This document shows positions 46,451-58,949 of a DNA stretch of 64,000 nt, in pieces (the stretch's first letter is position 1; each line of letters opens with the position of its first letter). The notes under the pieces are model-generated. The model made no database searches, was not told where the DNA came from, and worked only from the letters and a program-made list of their open reading frames with translations. The position numbers and the translations under genes are program-made. This DNA is from Halictus rubicundus (Eukaryota > Arthropoda > Insecta > Hymenoptera > Halictidae). Location of the stretch: contig NC_135151.1 in the NCBI RefSeq assembly GCF_050948215.1, positions 4,442,220 to 4,506,219 on the forward strand. The letters run 5' to 3'.

Positions 46451-49400
46451 TATTGTGACAGTTAAATCCACAATAACGAAAACAAATTTTTATTCGATCC
46501 CAGTTTCCGTAAATTAGCTTTCGAAAATTTGTAACCGCGTGAAAATGTACAACCTACTGATTAATCATCGTTACAGAAAATGAACAGTGAAGTCACAATT
46601 CTATTTATCACGTGTGTCGAGTGAATTGTGCAGAAATATTAAAAAGTAGAGTGTTTCCATAAAAATGAACAGTCAGACTGCGGATGTTTACGAGAACTCA
46701 TACGATCTAATTCAGAACAGTATGAACTAAACAGTTTCAATAAGAAAATTTATGAAACCAAAAAAAAAACGAATTTATAGACTTTTGTCAATTTCGTTGA
46801 AAATTTATAAAATCCGCATTCTACTCGCTATCATTCATACCTAGCTCTGGTGATCTGGCTCGACGAGAAGCAAAAGTCAATCAGGCCCCTCGTTTCGAAC
46901 TCCATGGTTCCGCCGCGATTGATTCAGGATATTTCTAAGCAACGACTCCCTCAAATCTGTTGAAGATTCAGTGTCGACGTCGATTTTCAACTGTCCCAAA
47001 AATCGAAGTGAACTGAACAAAGTTCGCCGATCAGAGCACGTGACACTGCTCCGCAACAAGAGAAAAGATAAGTCAAGACGGGCGATCAAGAATTCAAGCG
47101 TGGCTCGAACCAGCTCGAGACCCTAATCACCTGTACGAGTAAAAATGCTCCTCGCTGTTCGACGACGACGAAAATAGTTGGTACGAATAACTAAACGAAA
47201 ATTGCTACCTTGCAACAAAGGGGAACGTTACGTTAACCGACGGTCCGAAACCGAGCAACAACTGTACACCGCAACGAGCAGGTGTCGAATACAACACCGG
47301 CAAAGGTAACAAGATCTCGAGAGCCTCGCAGCTCTTGCTCAGAATCTGAATCGGCGTTTCAGAAGTAATCGGCTAATCAACGTGAAAGGTGTCGAGGAAA
47401 CTGAAAGAAGTCACTGGCGTACCACTGGGTCGCCACTGTTACAGTAAAGAATAAAAACCCTTCGAAATCAGCTGACGCATCGTCGTCCAGCGACGATGGA
47501 AAATGGATTATATGTATTGCCAAACCTCTACCTCTTCTTCTATGTAACGTCGAGTCGAGCTCGATTAGTAAAAACCACGCTGGTACCGGTGTTTTCTAAG
47601 TATAATTCGACTAGTGGCACGAACCTTCGCCCCGAATGAACTCAAAGCCAGCCGGGCTATAAAGAAGATACTCATTTCTAACGAAGAGGGAGACTCCGAT
47701 CAGAGTTCCGTCGATGATCCTGATTAGAAATATGTCGGGTCTGTCCGATGGATCGTGGCGACGATGAAGGCTGAAGTCGAAGATGAAGAGCAACACGTTG
47801 ACGCACTGCACACGAGTCTTCCACGGACCAGCCGGGAAATCAGACTGACGGTATGCTCGCGAAAGACACATGGCATAAACTCGATCACCTTTCGACCTTT
47901 TGAATAGTTAATAAACGCATTGCGACTTTGTGCAGTCGCCTATAGTCGCCGCATATAGGCCGCATGAGGAGCAACGTGTCTTACTCTGATTGACTCTTGT
48001 ATATGGAACCGAATGCGGCGATGCTCAAAACTACCGACGAAAGTATTGTAATATTTGATTGCGGGCCGTGTGTCAAGAGAGTCATGGTCGTCTAGGGATT
48101 CGCCACGTTCAATGGACATTTGTCATGAAACCGCTTAACAAAATTATGCATTTCCGACGTATGGCTACTTTCGAACGTTCTATCCATATACAAAAGTTTA
48201 ACATACAATTTTCATTGTCGTAATCAATTCCACTTCGCCTAATGCTTCGTATTGACTCCTGGATGGTTCTGGTAGCACGTAATTACATGGAATTAAAAGG
48301 ATGAATTAAAAAGATTGAATTAAAATTGATTAAATCAAAGACGCGTTTGATACTTCACACCATCATAATACCGTTTTGTTAAAAGATTATTTATATTAAG
48401 AAAAGAAAAGTATGTCAAAGGATTAATTATACATAACATTTTACACGAGTTCGTTTCTTACTCTGTTAAATGATTGTATTCGATATGTTTAGAAATGTGG
48501 GCTGTGAGAAATGTTAACCCTGTTCAAAAGTCATATGCAAGAAAAACTGAATGAAAATTTGTATGCAAAGTGTCTGACATACGATCACTATTAATTTCAT
48601 CTTAAATGCTTATGTTAATAGTAGATATTTTATTTGAAGTTAAATGAGCGTATGTATACGTAGCACACTATTTTTAATTAAGACTTCGCCGTTGATGAAT
48701 AGAAAATTGAATTAAATTGATCGGTTGCCATAGATTGAAGTATCAATTGTGATTGACGCATATAGACGCTAGTTAAACGTAGTATAAAAAATATGAATTA
48801 CTAGTTTTCACTTGGACCGTTATGAAGGTGTTCATAGAGTAAGACTTAGCGTGTGGTAAGTAATGATCGAATCGGAAGTTATGACCTATGTACGTAGAAG
48901 GTTCTAGAGACGAAGTATAAAGTACCGTAACAGTATGAATCACGACTAGCATAATGTATAGTTAACACAGCGATTTTTTTTACCACAACTGTGGGATAAC
49001 CGTAAACAAAACGTTCATTAACTGAATCTGTTTTATGCAAATTCGAGAAAATCCTTTCACTAAGTGCACAGTCAAATTATAATTTTTTTTTTTTAATAAT
49101 TTTGGTATAAAAGTTCTTATTCCCATAATAAGTTCTGCAAATATATTAATACTTAGAAGGTAGCACTATTAATGTCAACTCAATTCATATTATCGTTAAT
49201 AATTAATTATTTTAATTATCAACTATAATTTCCGATAGTTTTGGGGGCAAAGTGTCGAGGCTAGACAAAATAACTCGCGTTTGTGAAGAGGGGTAAGATA
49301 TTTTTAAAACGAAAATTTTGAATACACACCCATATAGGCAATCTCCAGCTATTAACAGGGAGACTTGAAATGTTAATCAAGGAATCGGAGAACTCGATAA

Positions 49401-49798
49401 CATTTTTCGACAGCTATCGACGTATCATGAGATCACCAGAGTATAAAGCCGCACAGCTGCAAGTGATTAGTGTCGTTAGCCTTGGGACATGTCTGAACAG
49501 GAAAGCGTGTTCATCGTTTCGACATAGCTCGTTTGATTACTAAAACCGTCGAATTTCTGCTGGAGATTAACGAAACTCAGCGACTGATTAGAATTTCTTA
49601 TTTGCGACGTACGACACTCGTTTATTTTAGAGAGATACATGGCTAAACGACGTAACCATTTATTTACCGAACACCACAAGCGATTGGCATGTGTTGCCTT
49701 ATAAAAATGACAAGAATCCATTTTTTTAGGGTTTACGCAATTTTTACTACAATAAAAAAAGTTATTCAATCATTTCCCACAGAAAGACCGTTATAATT
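46451..49798. other. Intergenic stretch with a GC-rich island at 46.85-47.95 kb
   Basis: Positions about 46850-47950 are GC-rich and hold minus-strand open frames (46877-47089 and 47611-47871). The latter starts with ATG and has balanced codons. This is a plausible place for the missing first exon of the GRAM gene. I find no phase-2 donor there that would prove it, so no gene is called. Confidence 0.4.
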
Positions 49799-49981
49799 AG
49801 ACTGCGGATTGTATGCATTCATGGCAAAAACGAGTAAGTGAAATAAAAAACTGCGGAGACATTAGATAACTTTAAGAACATTGTTACACCATTTTCGATT
49901 TATTAAAATTTTATTTTATTTTTCTTTCTTGTAATTGGCTTGAGTAAGTTTTATTTTGTATAAAGCCCCGGCAGCGTACTT
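49799..49981. mobile_element. MITE with GACTGCGGAT ends
   Basis: It begins TAGACTGCGGATTGTATGCA, followed by ATGGCAAAAACG. It ends TTGTATAAAGCCCCGGCAGC, a diverged end. Same family as 29140-29347 and 34551-34741. Confidence 0.7.
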
Positions 49982-50462
49982 ATGATCTCGACAATTATGA
50001 AATAAATAGTTCAAAAGAAAGAGCACTACGAAGAATAATAAAATCACGAAACGTATTTTTGAGGTGAAAATCTATAAAGACGTGCTAACGATAAATATCT
50101 AGGTATTTCACGAGAATTTAGTCAACTGGAAATAATAACGAAATTTAGAGCAAATGAGTTGAATACCATAAATTTTGTTCCATCTCGCCACGGAAGCGGC
50201 GAATGCCTTTGTATTAATCGATTGGCGATTTTACGGGGAACTACGCACACACGAAACACGGAATTAGCTGGTCTGGCACGGGGCCAAAAGGTCGACTGTT
50301 CTCTCGTGCTGCGCATCAATAATGCGCGAAGGAAGCTGCATTCAAAGAAGATGTGAATTGTGCGGCACGGTCGCTTTCCTACGGGTCTCGCAGGCGAGCA
50401 CGATTGCCTAAAAGCGACAGATAATAAAGAGGACAGCAGGAATGCTGCCGCGGCTACGTGTA

Positions 50463-51147
50463 TACAGGGTGGGCCGCGGTAACGTGACCACCTAATTATT
50501 TTCTAGCTGCTAGTGGATCGATAAAAACTCGTTTTCTCATAGGTGACGCGATTTTGGAGAACCTAGCGTCGGACGCAGAAAATTTAATGACAGAACTCTT
50601 TTTTTATCTTTAATTATTTCTATATGAAATTTTTATTAACGTGTTCGTGACATTTTTCTGATTAAAATGACATCAAACACCATACAGTTTGGATCATATT
50701 TACTTGTTTAATCCACGATACGCTGGAACCTCGATTATCGGAACTAATCAGTGGGACACGAGTGATCGGATAATAGAACAGTCACATTGGTCTACGTTGG
50801 GATCAAACTATTTGCATGTGGATAGGATATTCGATTTACGAATGAAACAAGTAAATATGATGCAAGTTGTATCGTGTTTGGTCTCATTTTAATCATAAAA
50901 ATGTCACGAACAAGTTAGTAAAAATTTCATATAAAAATAATTAAAGATAACCAATTCGATAAAAAAATTGCTTATTTTTCGGCTCATTGTATTTGTCTAG
51001 ATATCTGCCAGCTGATGGGGTAGAAAAGACTATAGCATTGTACATAAGAAAATTGAAGGAGGTATTGAAAATTTTTTTAAATAAAAGACATAATGGTAAT
51101 AACAGTCGCGGAAGCTGAAATGATAATACTTGTCGCACCACCCTGTA
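50463..51147. mobile_element. TACAGGGTGG-ended element containing a palindromic repeat
   Basis: The ends are TACAGGGTGGGCC and GGTGCGACAAG read inward from CCACCCTGTA. Both lie within TATACAGGG/CCCTGTATA contexts. The interior 50600-50945 is itself a palindrome: TTTATATGAAATTTTTATTA-like arms with CATTTTTCTGATTAAAATGA, and a GAACCTCGATTATCGGAAC centre. The palindrome is the best-preserved copy of the family seen in pieces at 27490, 31310 and 58500. Confidence 0.6.
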
Positions 51148-51907
51148 TATGTAAGTACATCTATGCGTGTGCATTGCTTCTACCAATTGACCGTACACGT
51201 ATGCACACGCAATTTACCGTAAACGTGAGAGCAATATGAATGATTCAATGGACCGCAACTTACTGTTAGCGTGAAACGGGGCAATGGGATCGTTCCATCT
51301 GGAACGCACCGGTTCCGACGTTCGAAAAAGAATGAAAGTTTTTCCCCTTTGTGACAGACGCGCGTGGAATTTTTGTTTCACAAACAAATTGGGAAAGCTT
51401 GAACAAAGGATTCAGCCTTAACAAAGTGTTACAAGTGCAAGTCGAGGCACGTACAATGATAAAATGATATCGCCGGAATTTCCATGATAGACATCGTTGT
51501 GCAATATTATGATTACATGCTGTTGTTTAGGTGTTTTATCACAACGTGTATAATCTTGGTAAACCGTCGCGTTGCTACCGATGATAAGAGTCTCATTAAA
51601 TGTTTTAAGACGGGAAAGACAGCACGTGAAATATAATCAATTAAGGTCGACATTTTGCAATACCAAATCGACTATCGTGTCTCTAGTTCTACGACAGAAT
51701 TTAAATAGAGATTAGAATATTTAAGATGCAAACGCTAAAATATGGGAAAACTGCACGCGTTGACACGGAAAATATCAAAATGTAAAACGTGAAGCTGGAG
51801 GCGCTTCATTTTGCAGCCACGCATATTTCATATTCAACTCAATATTTGTGTTCGATGCTACTGTTCACTTTCCCCCGATTTATTTTCCACGTGGGATTGT
51901 AAGTGTA

Positions 51908-52235
51908 TACTGTCTTCACTCGATATACGTGCCAAATATGTAGCCAAAAAGACAAAAGACAAAAGTAGACAAAAGTGTAGACAAAAGTTCCAGAACATCC
52001 CCACTGCCATGGAGTAATACACCGTGAGAGGCCCCAAAGCTCGAGTGACCTTGGTCGCCGAGGAGTGTAAACATAATACGGGTCGGGTATGTATATCGGT
52101 GTGAGACCAGAAGACCACTACTAATCCAATAGCAAAACTTCTTCACTTTTCGTTATTTTTTTATGGGACTTTCACCAACACATTCGCGGCATTTTTCTAA
52201 TGAAAATGATACCAAATATGAGACAATTCCCAAAT
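51908..52235 (+). repeat. Dispersed repeat A, most complete copy
   Basis: It begins TCTTCACTCGATATACGTGC, contains GCCGAGGAGTGTAAACATAA and ATGGGACTTTCACCAACACA, and ends around ATGATACCAAATATGAGACA. A short tandem of AAAAGTAGACAAAAGTGTAG type near 51960 is private to this copy. Confidence 0.75.
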
Positions 52236-54490
52236 ATGAAATATGTCCTTGGGCAGACCCGTGTTTTGGACATAGAAACGGACGCAAAATAATGTTCGTT
52301 GTGCTTTAAAAAAAGCATAACTTTTAATATGTTAAAAAGTATAGTTAAAAAGTACTGCCTGCAACTAAAAACCACGAATTTCGGAAATACACAGTTGAAG
52401 AACAATCCGCGGTATTCGGCGGCTTGCTCGTACAACGTGGAGGTCACGCGTGCATGTTGCAGAATTTCGCTTATATCCTTACAATGTCAATAAAATAATT
52501 TCTGGCGTGGTGACGTATTTCGTGCATTATTGCGATGCAGCAGGTGTACATCGTTACGAACACTTTCCGAAGGCCGCGAAGCAGCGTCGCAACAGTACGG
52601 CAACTTGTTTGGGAGAACAATTGAAATAGAAAAACTTAGTATGTATAGGGGCATGTAGTATACAGGTAGATACTGTGATATACATAATGGCAAGACGTGG
52701 AAAACGTCTAACGAAATAAAAGTACAATTTATATGAATTTTTAAAGGAATACTGTCTCTTCGGGCGGTTAAATAAAATTAATTTATTTGCGCATCGAGAA
52801 TTTTAAGGCGTTAAAATAAAAAAGTCCGTGCACGCTTACAGTTAAAAATAAACATAAAAGAATCATAAAATTCAGAAAAGTGCTTCTGTAAGTAAACCAT
52901 AAACATTTATACACTCGTATGAAATAACTTCTCATCTAATAAAACGTTCTTCCGCATTATCATTGCACAATATCATTAAATATTTACTAAGTTTTTATTA
53001 TGCTGCACAGTCTGTTTTGACACCTAATAATGGCTGATGTTACATATTTATTATTTTCAAGCGTTATTATTATATAAGAACGATCACATGTAATGAAAAT
53101 AAGCGTGTTGCCTCGTTTGATAAACGGATATCGTAAATTCATATTTAAAATTGTAAAACTGAAGATTTAAAAGTACTCATCTGCAATTTAATCATAATAG
53201 TATTAACTCAGTTTAAACTTTAAACACCCAAGCAACACAAAAACGTTAAGCGAAACGTATAACTTAATTCGTAATCAACAAAAAACAAAAGTGATAACTC
53301 ACATCGATCGCATATATTTCAGTGCTCCGACTCGAATACGAGAAAAAAAATTCGAATCTACCTTCGAAAGGGAATACTGAAACATAATATTAGATCATAA
53401 TATTAGTACACGTCTCCAAGAAAATTAAACAAATACACGATGTGGGCTACATAAATTAGAAACCTTTAAATATTTTACATCTTCGTAAATACATTATCGC
53501 TCGAAAATATTCGATTGTTTATAGTATTCACAGTTTCAATCAGAAAACAATGCGAACTCCTTAAGAAGCTCATACATAGTTATACGTAATTTGTGTATAC
53601 AATACAGAGAATTCATTAAATTCTTTCAACTAAAACCAAAACAAACGTGACCGATCGCTGCATCACTAATCAAATATTTTCAAGCGGTTACGAAGAAAAT
53701 GTGGTTCAAGACAAAACTAAATTGTTCGAACTATTACTAATTTATTTGCTCCTGTAGCCTGTCTAAGTATTATGCACGGAATATACCAGTGAGATAAGAA
53801 GACGAAGACAAGGTATATTGCACATGCATTTTCTGTCACAGGGTTCTTCAAAGATAAAAAAATGGTCAATTAATCTTATCGAGTCAATAGCGTAACGAAA
53901 TTCAATACGAAGAAATTGTTTACATTTCTCAGAAATTATGAGCCCTAAGAAGTTGCACTTTAGCTTCCACAAAATTATGAATAGCAAAAATATTCCGGAG
54001 TTTCCGTTCGTGTGTTCAACGTTTAATCTCCTCTGTTCGTATCGGAAGGAAACGATCGATCGATCAGCTGGGCAGAAATGAATGAGGGATTTTCAATGAA
54101 AGACCAGCGGATGGCGAGAAAGAAAAATTAAATCGCGCACACCGGCAACCATTCTGTATAGCGATGATCGGCAGATGAATTATGTAAAAGACGATATTGA
54201 ATATGTATTGTGTATTCGATTATACAGAGAAACATGAATGCGCCTATTGAAGAGAATCGAGTTGCGTTACGTGCGACGACCTGCTCGCGACCCTTCTCTT
54301 CCCGTAGTTGATGCGTTAATTAGATTAGGACATGGTTCGCAGAATGCGCCACAACCAGGAAATTTCCCGGCAGTGTAGATACTACAAATTTTGGTGCATA
54401 CGACACCAGTAATTGCATGCGCAGCGACATTGGAGCCCCGAGCGAACATACATATTCTCGCACACTATGTTAAATTGCTATTAGACTCCT
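52236..54490. other. Gene-free AT-rich stretch
   Basis: No coding frame with support and no element with defined ends. At 54494 a TTAACACTAAACTCACCGCC motif looks like one end of a TTAA-bounded MITE whose other end is missing. Confidence 0.4.
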
Positions 54491-54607
54491 TTGTTAACAC
54501 TAAACTCACCGCCATTGGTCAAACGATCGGTTTCAGATTTTCATTTTACGATTATTTTATTCATTAGTATATATATATAGTATATTTTATTCAGTATTTT
54601 ATTCATT

Positions 54608-54715
54608 GCCGCGTAATACCGGATCGGATATATCGGTGTGGACCACTACTAATCCAATGACAAAACTTCTTTATTTTTCATTATTTTTTTATGCACTAAA
54701 CACGATATAATTTGA
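54608..54715 (+). repeat. Dispersed repeat A, central fragment
   Basis: Matches the GGTGTGGACCACTACTAATCC and CTTTATTTTTCATTATTTTT blocks of repeat A, then diverges. It lies about 80 bp before the truncated Tc1 copy. Confidence 0.6.
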
Positions 54716-54799
54716 ACTGTATTTAGTGGTTGAATTGACGCTATGTCGGTCGGTGAGGTCATAAGAAAATAGTAACCCTACAGTAGTACGATCTACGTA

Positions 54800-55354
54800 C
54801 AGTGGCTCACGAAAGTATTCGAACGCTTACGTTTACAAATTTTAATGAATAAAATAAGATGTACTAAACTAATCTGTATAGAACAATTTGGTATCTGAAG
54901 TAAGGGGGAAGTCTCAAGATTATGTCAGTAAAATTTGAAAAGGATTCAACAGCGTAGACAGAAGTTATGATATATTTATTAGAAACACGCGTAATAAGTG
55001 ACACACAAAAGTATTCGAACGCTGTAACGCTGTTGATATGTTTTCATCTTTCTTAGAAAGGAATGTACACATTACTACTACATGAAAACATTGGTACGTT
55101 CGGTTGATGTTAAGGCATCGTTTCCGTAACAGCAACGTAGAACTGTGCACAGTAGTAGTTAAAATGAAGACTAAAAAGTCAGAAACACAAAAGTGTGAAA
55201 GAGAAATGATACTTCGACTGCATAAGGATGGAAAACCATATAACGAGATTGCAGAAATTATAAACAGAAGTAAGTCTACAATACATTATATTATTAAAAA
55301 ATCAAAAAATGAAGGAACAATTGCGAACAACGCTCGATCAGGTCGACGAAAGAA
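54800..55354 (+). mobile_element. Truncated copy of the Tc1-type element at 35331-36949
   Basis: It starts CAGTGGCTCACGAAAG after a TA (54798-54799). It carries one full terminal inverted repeat and the first part of the transposase (ATG at 55164, MKTKKSETQKCEREMILRLH). Homology stops abruptly after GGTCGACGAAAGAA, within the linker. The catalytic domain and other end are absent. The retained part is close to the copy at 35331-36949, with only scattered changes. Confidence 0.88.
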
Positions 55355-58256
55355 TCTATCACTTTTACATGATAATTTTTACGACTCTTTTAGTAGAGAT
55401 GTGTGTGTAAGGATTAATGAAAGCGACGTGAAAACGACACCTTGAGACGAAGTTTTAAAAATCGACCTTGTACGAGCCGAACGTAGGCTTTAATGAATTT
55501 TTAATGTTGTCCTCCGAGAACCTGCGCGTCCACGTGCGTGTAACACGTGAAAATAAACATGAGCGAAATTAAAAAATAGAACAATCGAGCATGGTGACAT
55601 AATCTGTTACGTGACACGCCTTGCGAAACCACCTTGTGTGTGTTTTGAAAATGAAACGTGATTTATAATTTCTGTCTACGGTTTCCGTAGGTCATGGGTC
55701 ACGCTATCGCGTACCATAATTAGATATTCTCCTGCATGTTGACCTCTTCGGATAAATTAAAAAGCATCCGTTTTTATATCAGTATGTACACACTTTAGAT
55801 TAGATACCCATTTGACTGTAACCATTGTTTAAATATATTTCCATATTCATAATGTAATATTGTAATATTGTTCACAGAGTGTGTAAGTTATTTTCTTCAA
55901 TTTTAGTATCCAGAGATGAAAGTTTAAAAAGTTTACAAACTCTTATACAGTTGACAGGAATCTGTCGAAAAAGTCTGCTTAAAATTAGAAATTCGAAAAA
56001 TGTTCACATACGCCGTAAGAGGAAACGACCATGATTAAAATAGAAAGTTTACCGTGGATCATTAATGATCCACGTGGTTCGAAAATGTTAGAATTCAAAG
56101 AAGGGAAGAGCACGAAGATAAAAAATTCGCTTTTGTTAGTCAGATTTCGAAAAGAGTCAAGTTAAACTGTACCGCATCACTGCATGTATGCAAATGAAAT
56201 TGTATGCATTTTCTTCGTGTTTGCATGTTTCCAATGTTTTCATTGTTTCACGGTCTACATTACGATTACGCGACCGCACGACACCCGTTCGCATAAGTTT
56301 CAACGCCCACAATACGAAGATCGCCTTGTCGCGTCGCGACGCTATGTTGTGTGCGTGCAGTGCATGGTCAATAATCATCAAAATTAAACGTTTCCGAGCT
56401 GCAAGGAGTTCCAGCCTTGAACAGTAGATTTGTTAGTTACCAGCGACTGCAATTTGATTTTTGGCTATAAAAGAATATAAAAAAAAAAAGAATATATGTA
56501 TGAAATATATATGAAGAATAATAATTAAATTACAATACAATCAACAGTTACTATATAATCACAGAAATGTAGAAGATTTTAGGGTGTCTGACCCTACGAG
56601 TAAAATTTTGAAAAATTTAATTATAGTTTTACCTTATTTCTTTTTACACGTCGATGGATGTTACAAAAATTCCCAAAATAAAATGAAGAGCACAGTAAAG
56701 CTTACTAGTCCTCAGATGATCGAAAAAATACAATATCTATCTATCTCAACTCTTATTGCCCCAAGAGACCTTGTAAGGTCACAGTTTGCATCAATCACGA
56801 TGCAATTCTGTTGACTACATTTTATGCTGTGATCGGCGTATTTTTATTGTATTCTTATTTATAAACGAGACTTTATCGAAACAGCTCCAGCTGTTATGTA
56901 ATTATCTACTACCAGTGGCTGTCAGAAACGTTGCAGCACGATCCACGTTTACAATCTAGAAAACGTCTCGCATAAAAAATGAAAAATGTAAAATTCGAAA
57001 GATGGTGAATCAATTTAGCCTGTAACGGGTCATTTTTGCAATAAAATCCACACAGCCTGCCGACAGATGATCATTCTTAAAAGTGGCATTGAACTTTCAG
57101 TTCGAACGATCTGCCTATCGTCTGACCGCATTAGCACACACGACGCGCGACGCTCTGTGCACCCCTGTTTCAACCAACACGGAATAACTATGCAAACAGT
57201 TTGCCAGTAACATTAAAATACACGACGAGACTCGTCGCCATGTAGTCTGTTTGAATAAAACACGACGAGACGTGTGAATACTTCGTTGTGCACGACAATT
57301 CGCTATCGAGCCGAATTTATGCGAGAACATCCGCTACACTTGCGCGACAGCAGCCCTCTTTCATAAATGTCTAAACTCTTGGGAAACAATAATGTTCGAT
57401 GATAATCTATACGACCCCTTTTTCTTTTAATTTCATGAAGCTGGTAGCAAAGTAGACGCAATACTTGGGTAAACACCTAATTAATATTGTTTGCTTGATA
57501 CTGCTTGTTTGATTAATATTGAATTTCACTGCTTAATGGCCATTTCTGAAAATAGAGTTTCTCTACACCCATAGTTTCAACAGATCCAGCTGTATTGCGA
57601 TGAAAAACAACTCTTGACAAAACTCTCTGTGTTCTGTGGATATTGAACAATGAAACTAATGAAATTAATTTAATTTATTTTGCAACCAGCAGTTGCAGTT
57701 GCAGTAGTTACCAGAGCAACGAAAATTAAACAGAGCTTTCGTTTTTGAGAGGCAGACTTCGTTGTGTTGACTCCGCAATAGAACTTTTATTAATCCCCCG
57801 TACTGAAAATTGTATTTCAAGGCAGCTGGATCGTTAGCGAGTGTTATAAATGCACAAACATCCGCAGTCTCGTGATTAATTATTCTCTCGTAGGATAACA
57901 AGTTCGTCTGCGTAAACACTGAAGGCGCGAAGAGGACGTGAATCGTTTGCATTCATCTCTCTTTCAATAGGTCGCTACAGTTTTCACGGTGCTCCGGACC
58001 CTTCTAAACGACGATCAAAACGAACCTACACTGCGAAACCATGCTTTCATCGGACGTAATTAACTTTCAAGCATACGCGAGGTTATGAATATCGGCCTCG
58101 TAAATGCACGTGTTTCAAACAAATTTTAACAGAATGTCGAATACTAAACTTATACCGACTTAATGAAGTCGTCATACTTCTTTAAACGAATACATGCAAG
58201 TTGTGCAGAGAGTCTATTTCAGACTAACTTGCAATTTTAGTTAGAAATCTTCCTTT
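55355..58256. other. Gene-free AT-rich stretch
   Basis: No gene or element with defined ends is visible. Open frames are under 100 codons without coding character. Confidence 0.4.
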
Positions 58257-58479
58257 TTAACACGTTGACTGGCACGGAATTATTTGTGCAGGTTTTACAA
58301 TGAATTTTTACGTTGATATATTCATTCTACCAAACTCGATTAGGGTCTGTAACATGCAAGAAAGTTGTTGGACTACTCAGTATCATACATTCAATTTCTT
58401 CAATTTTTATTCCATTAAATAACTTACTTTGATTTTATGAAATTTTTGTGGTTTCTAGCTTGGCGGTCAAAGTGTTAAT
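58257..58479. mobile_element. TTAA-bounded MITE with CACGTTGACTGGCA ends
   Basis: It begins TTAACACGTTGACTGGCACG and ends TTGGCGGTCAAAGTGTTAA. Imperfect inverted repeats with TTAA at both extremities, 223 bp. This end sequence resembles widespread insect TTAA MITEs, a point I take from memory rather than from a search. Confidence 0.7.
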
Positions 58480-58749
58480 GTTGTTACACGTTTGTGACAT
58501 TTACCGTTATATTCACGACGTTGTTCTGATTAAAATGAGGTCAAACATGGCATAGTTCGGAGCACATTTGCGTGTTCAATCGACGATTCGAATAGAACCT
58601 CAATTATCCGAATCTATTTAAACATCTCAATACCGAATGCCTGAACACTGAATAATTCAATCTAAAAGAATCCATATGAAAAATTATTTATTGTACCAAT
58701 CAGTAAAGATTTAATCTAGCATTGTAACTAGATATTATCCGAAAGGACT

Positions 58750-58886
58750 TCTCCTTCCACGTCACGCGTTCCATATCTCTGTGGTGCCTACGTCATAGTG
58801 TGACGTAACTCATCCAGCTCTGGCAAAGAGGGGAGGGCAACTTTTTCCCCTCGATTCGAGTCAATTCCCCTGATCTGGCGACACTA
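58750..58886. repeat. GTCGCCAGATC-family fragment
   Basis: Shares AACTTTTTCCCCTCGATTCG and GATCTGGCGACACT with the element 28002-28167. Only one clear end is present, and the copy is embedded in the centre of the palindromic repeat. Confidence 0.6.
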
Positions 58887-58949
58887 GTTCCACCAACTAG
58901 TTCGGATAATCGAGGTTCTACTATATCGTGGATTAAACAAATAAATGTG

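Noticed and set aside
47611..47871. 86-codon minus-strand frame with ATG as an exon
   Set aside because: No donor of the phase needed to join the 43956 exon was found, so it is reported only as a possibility.
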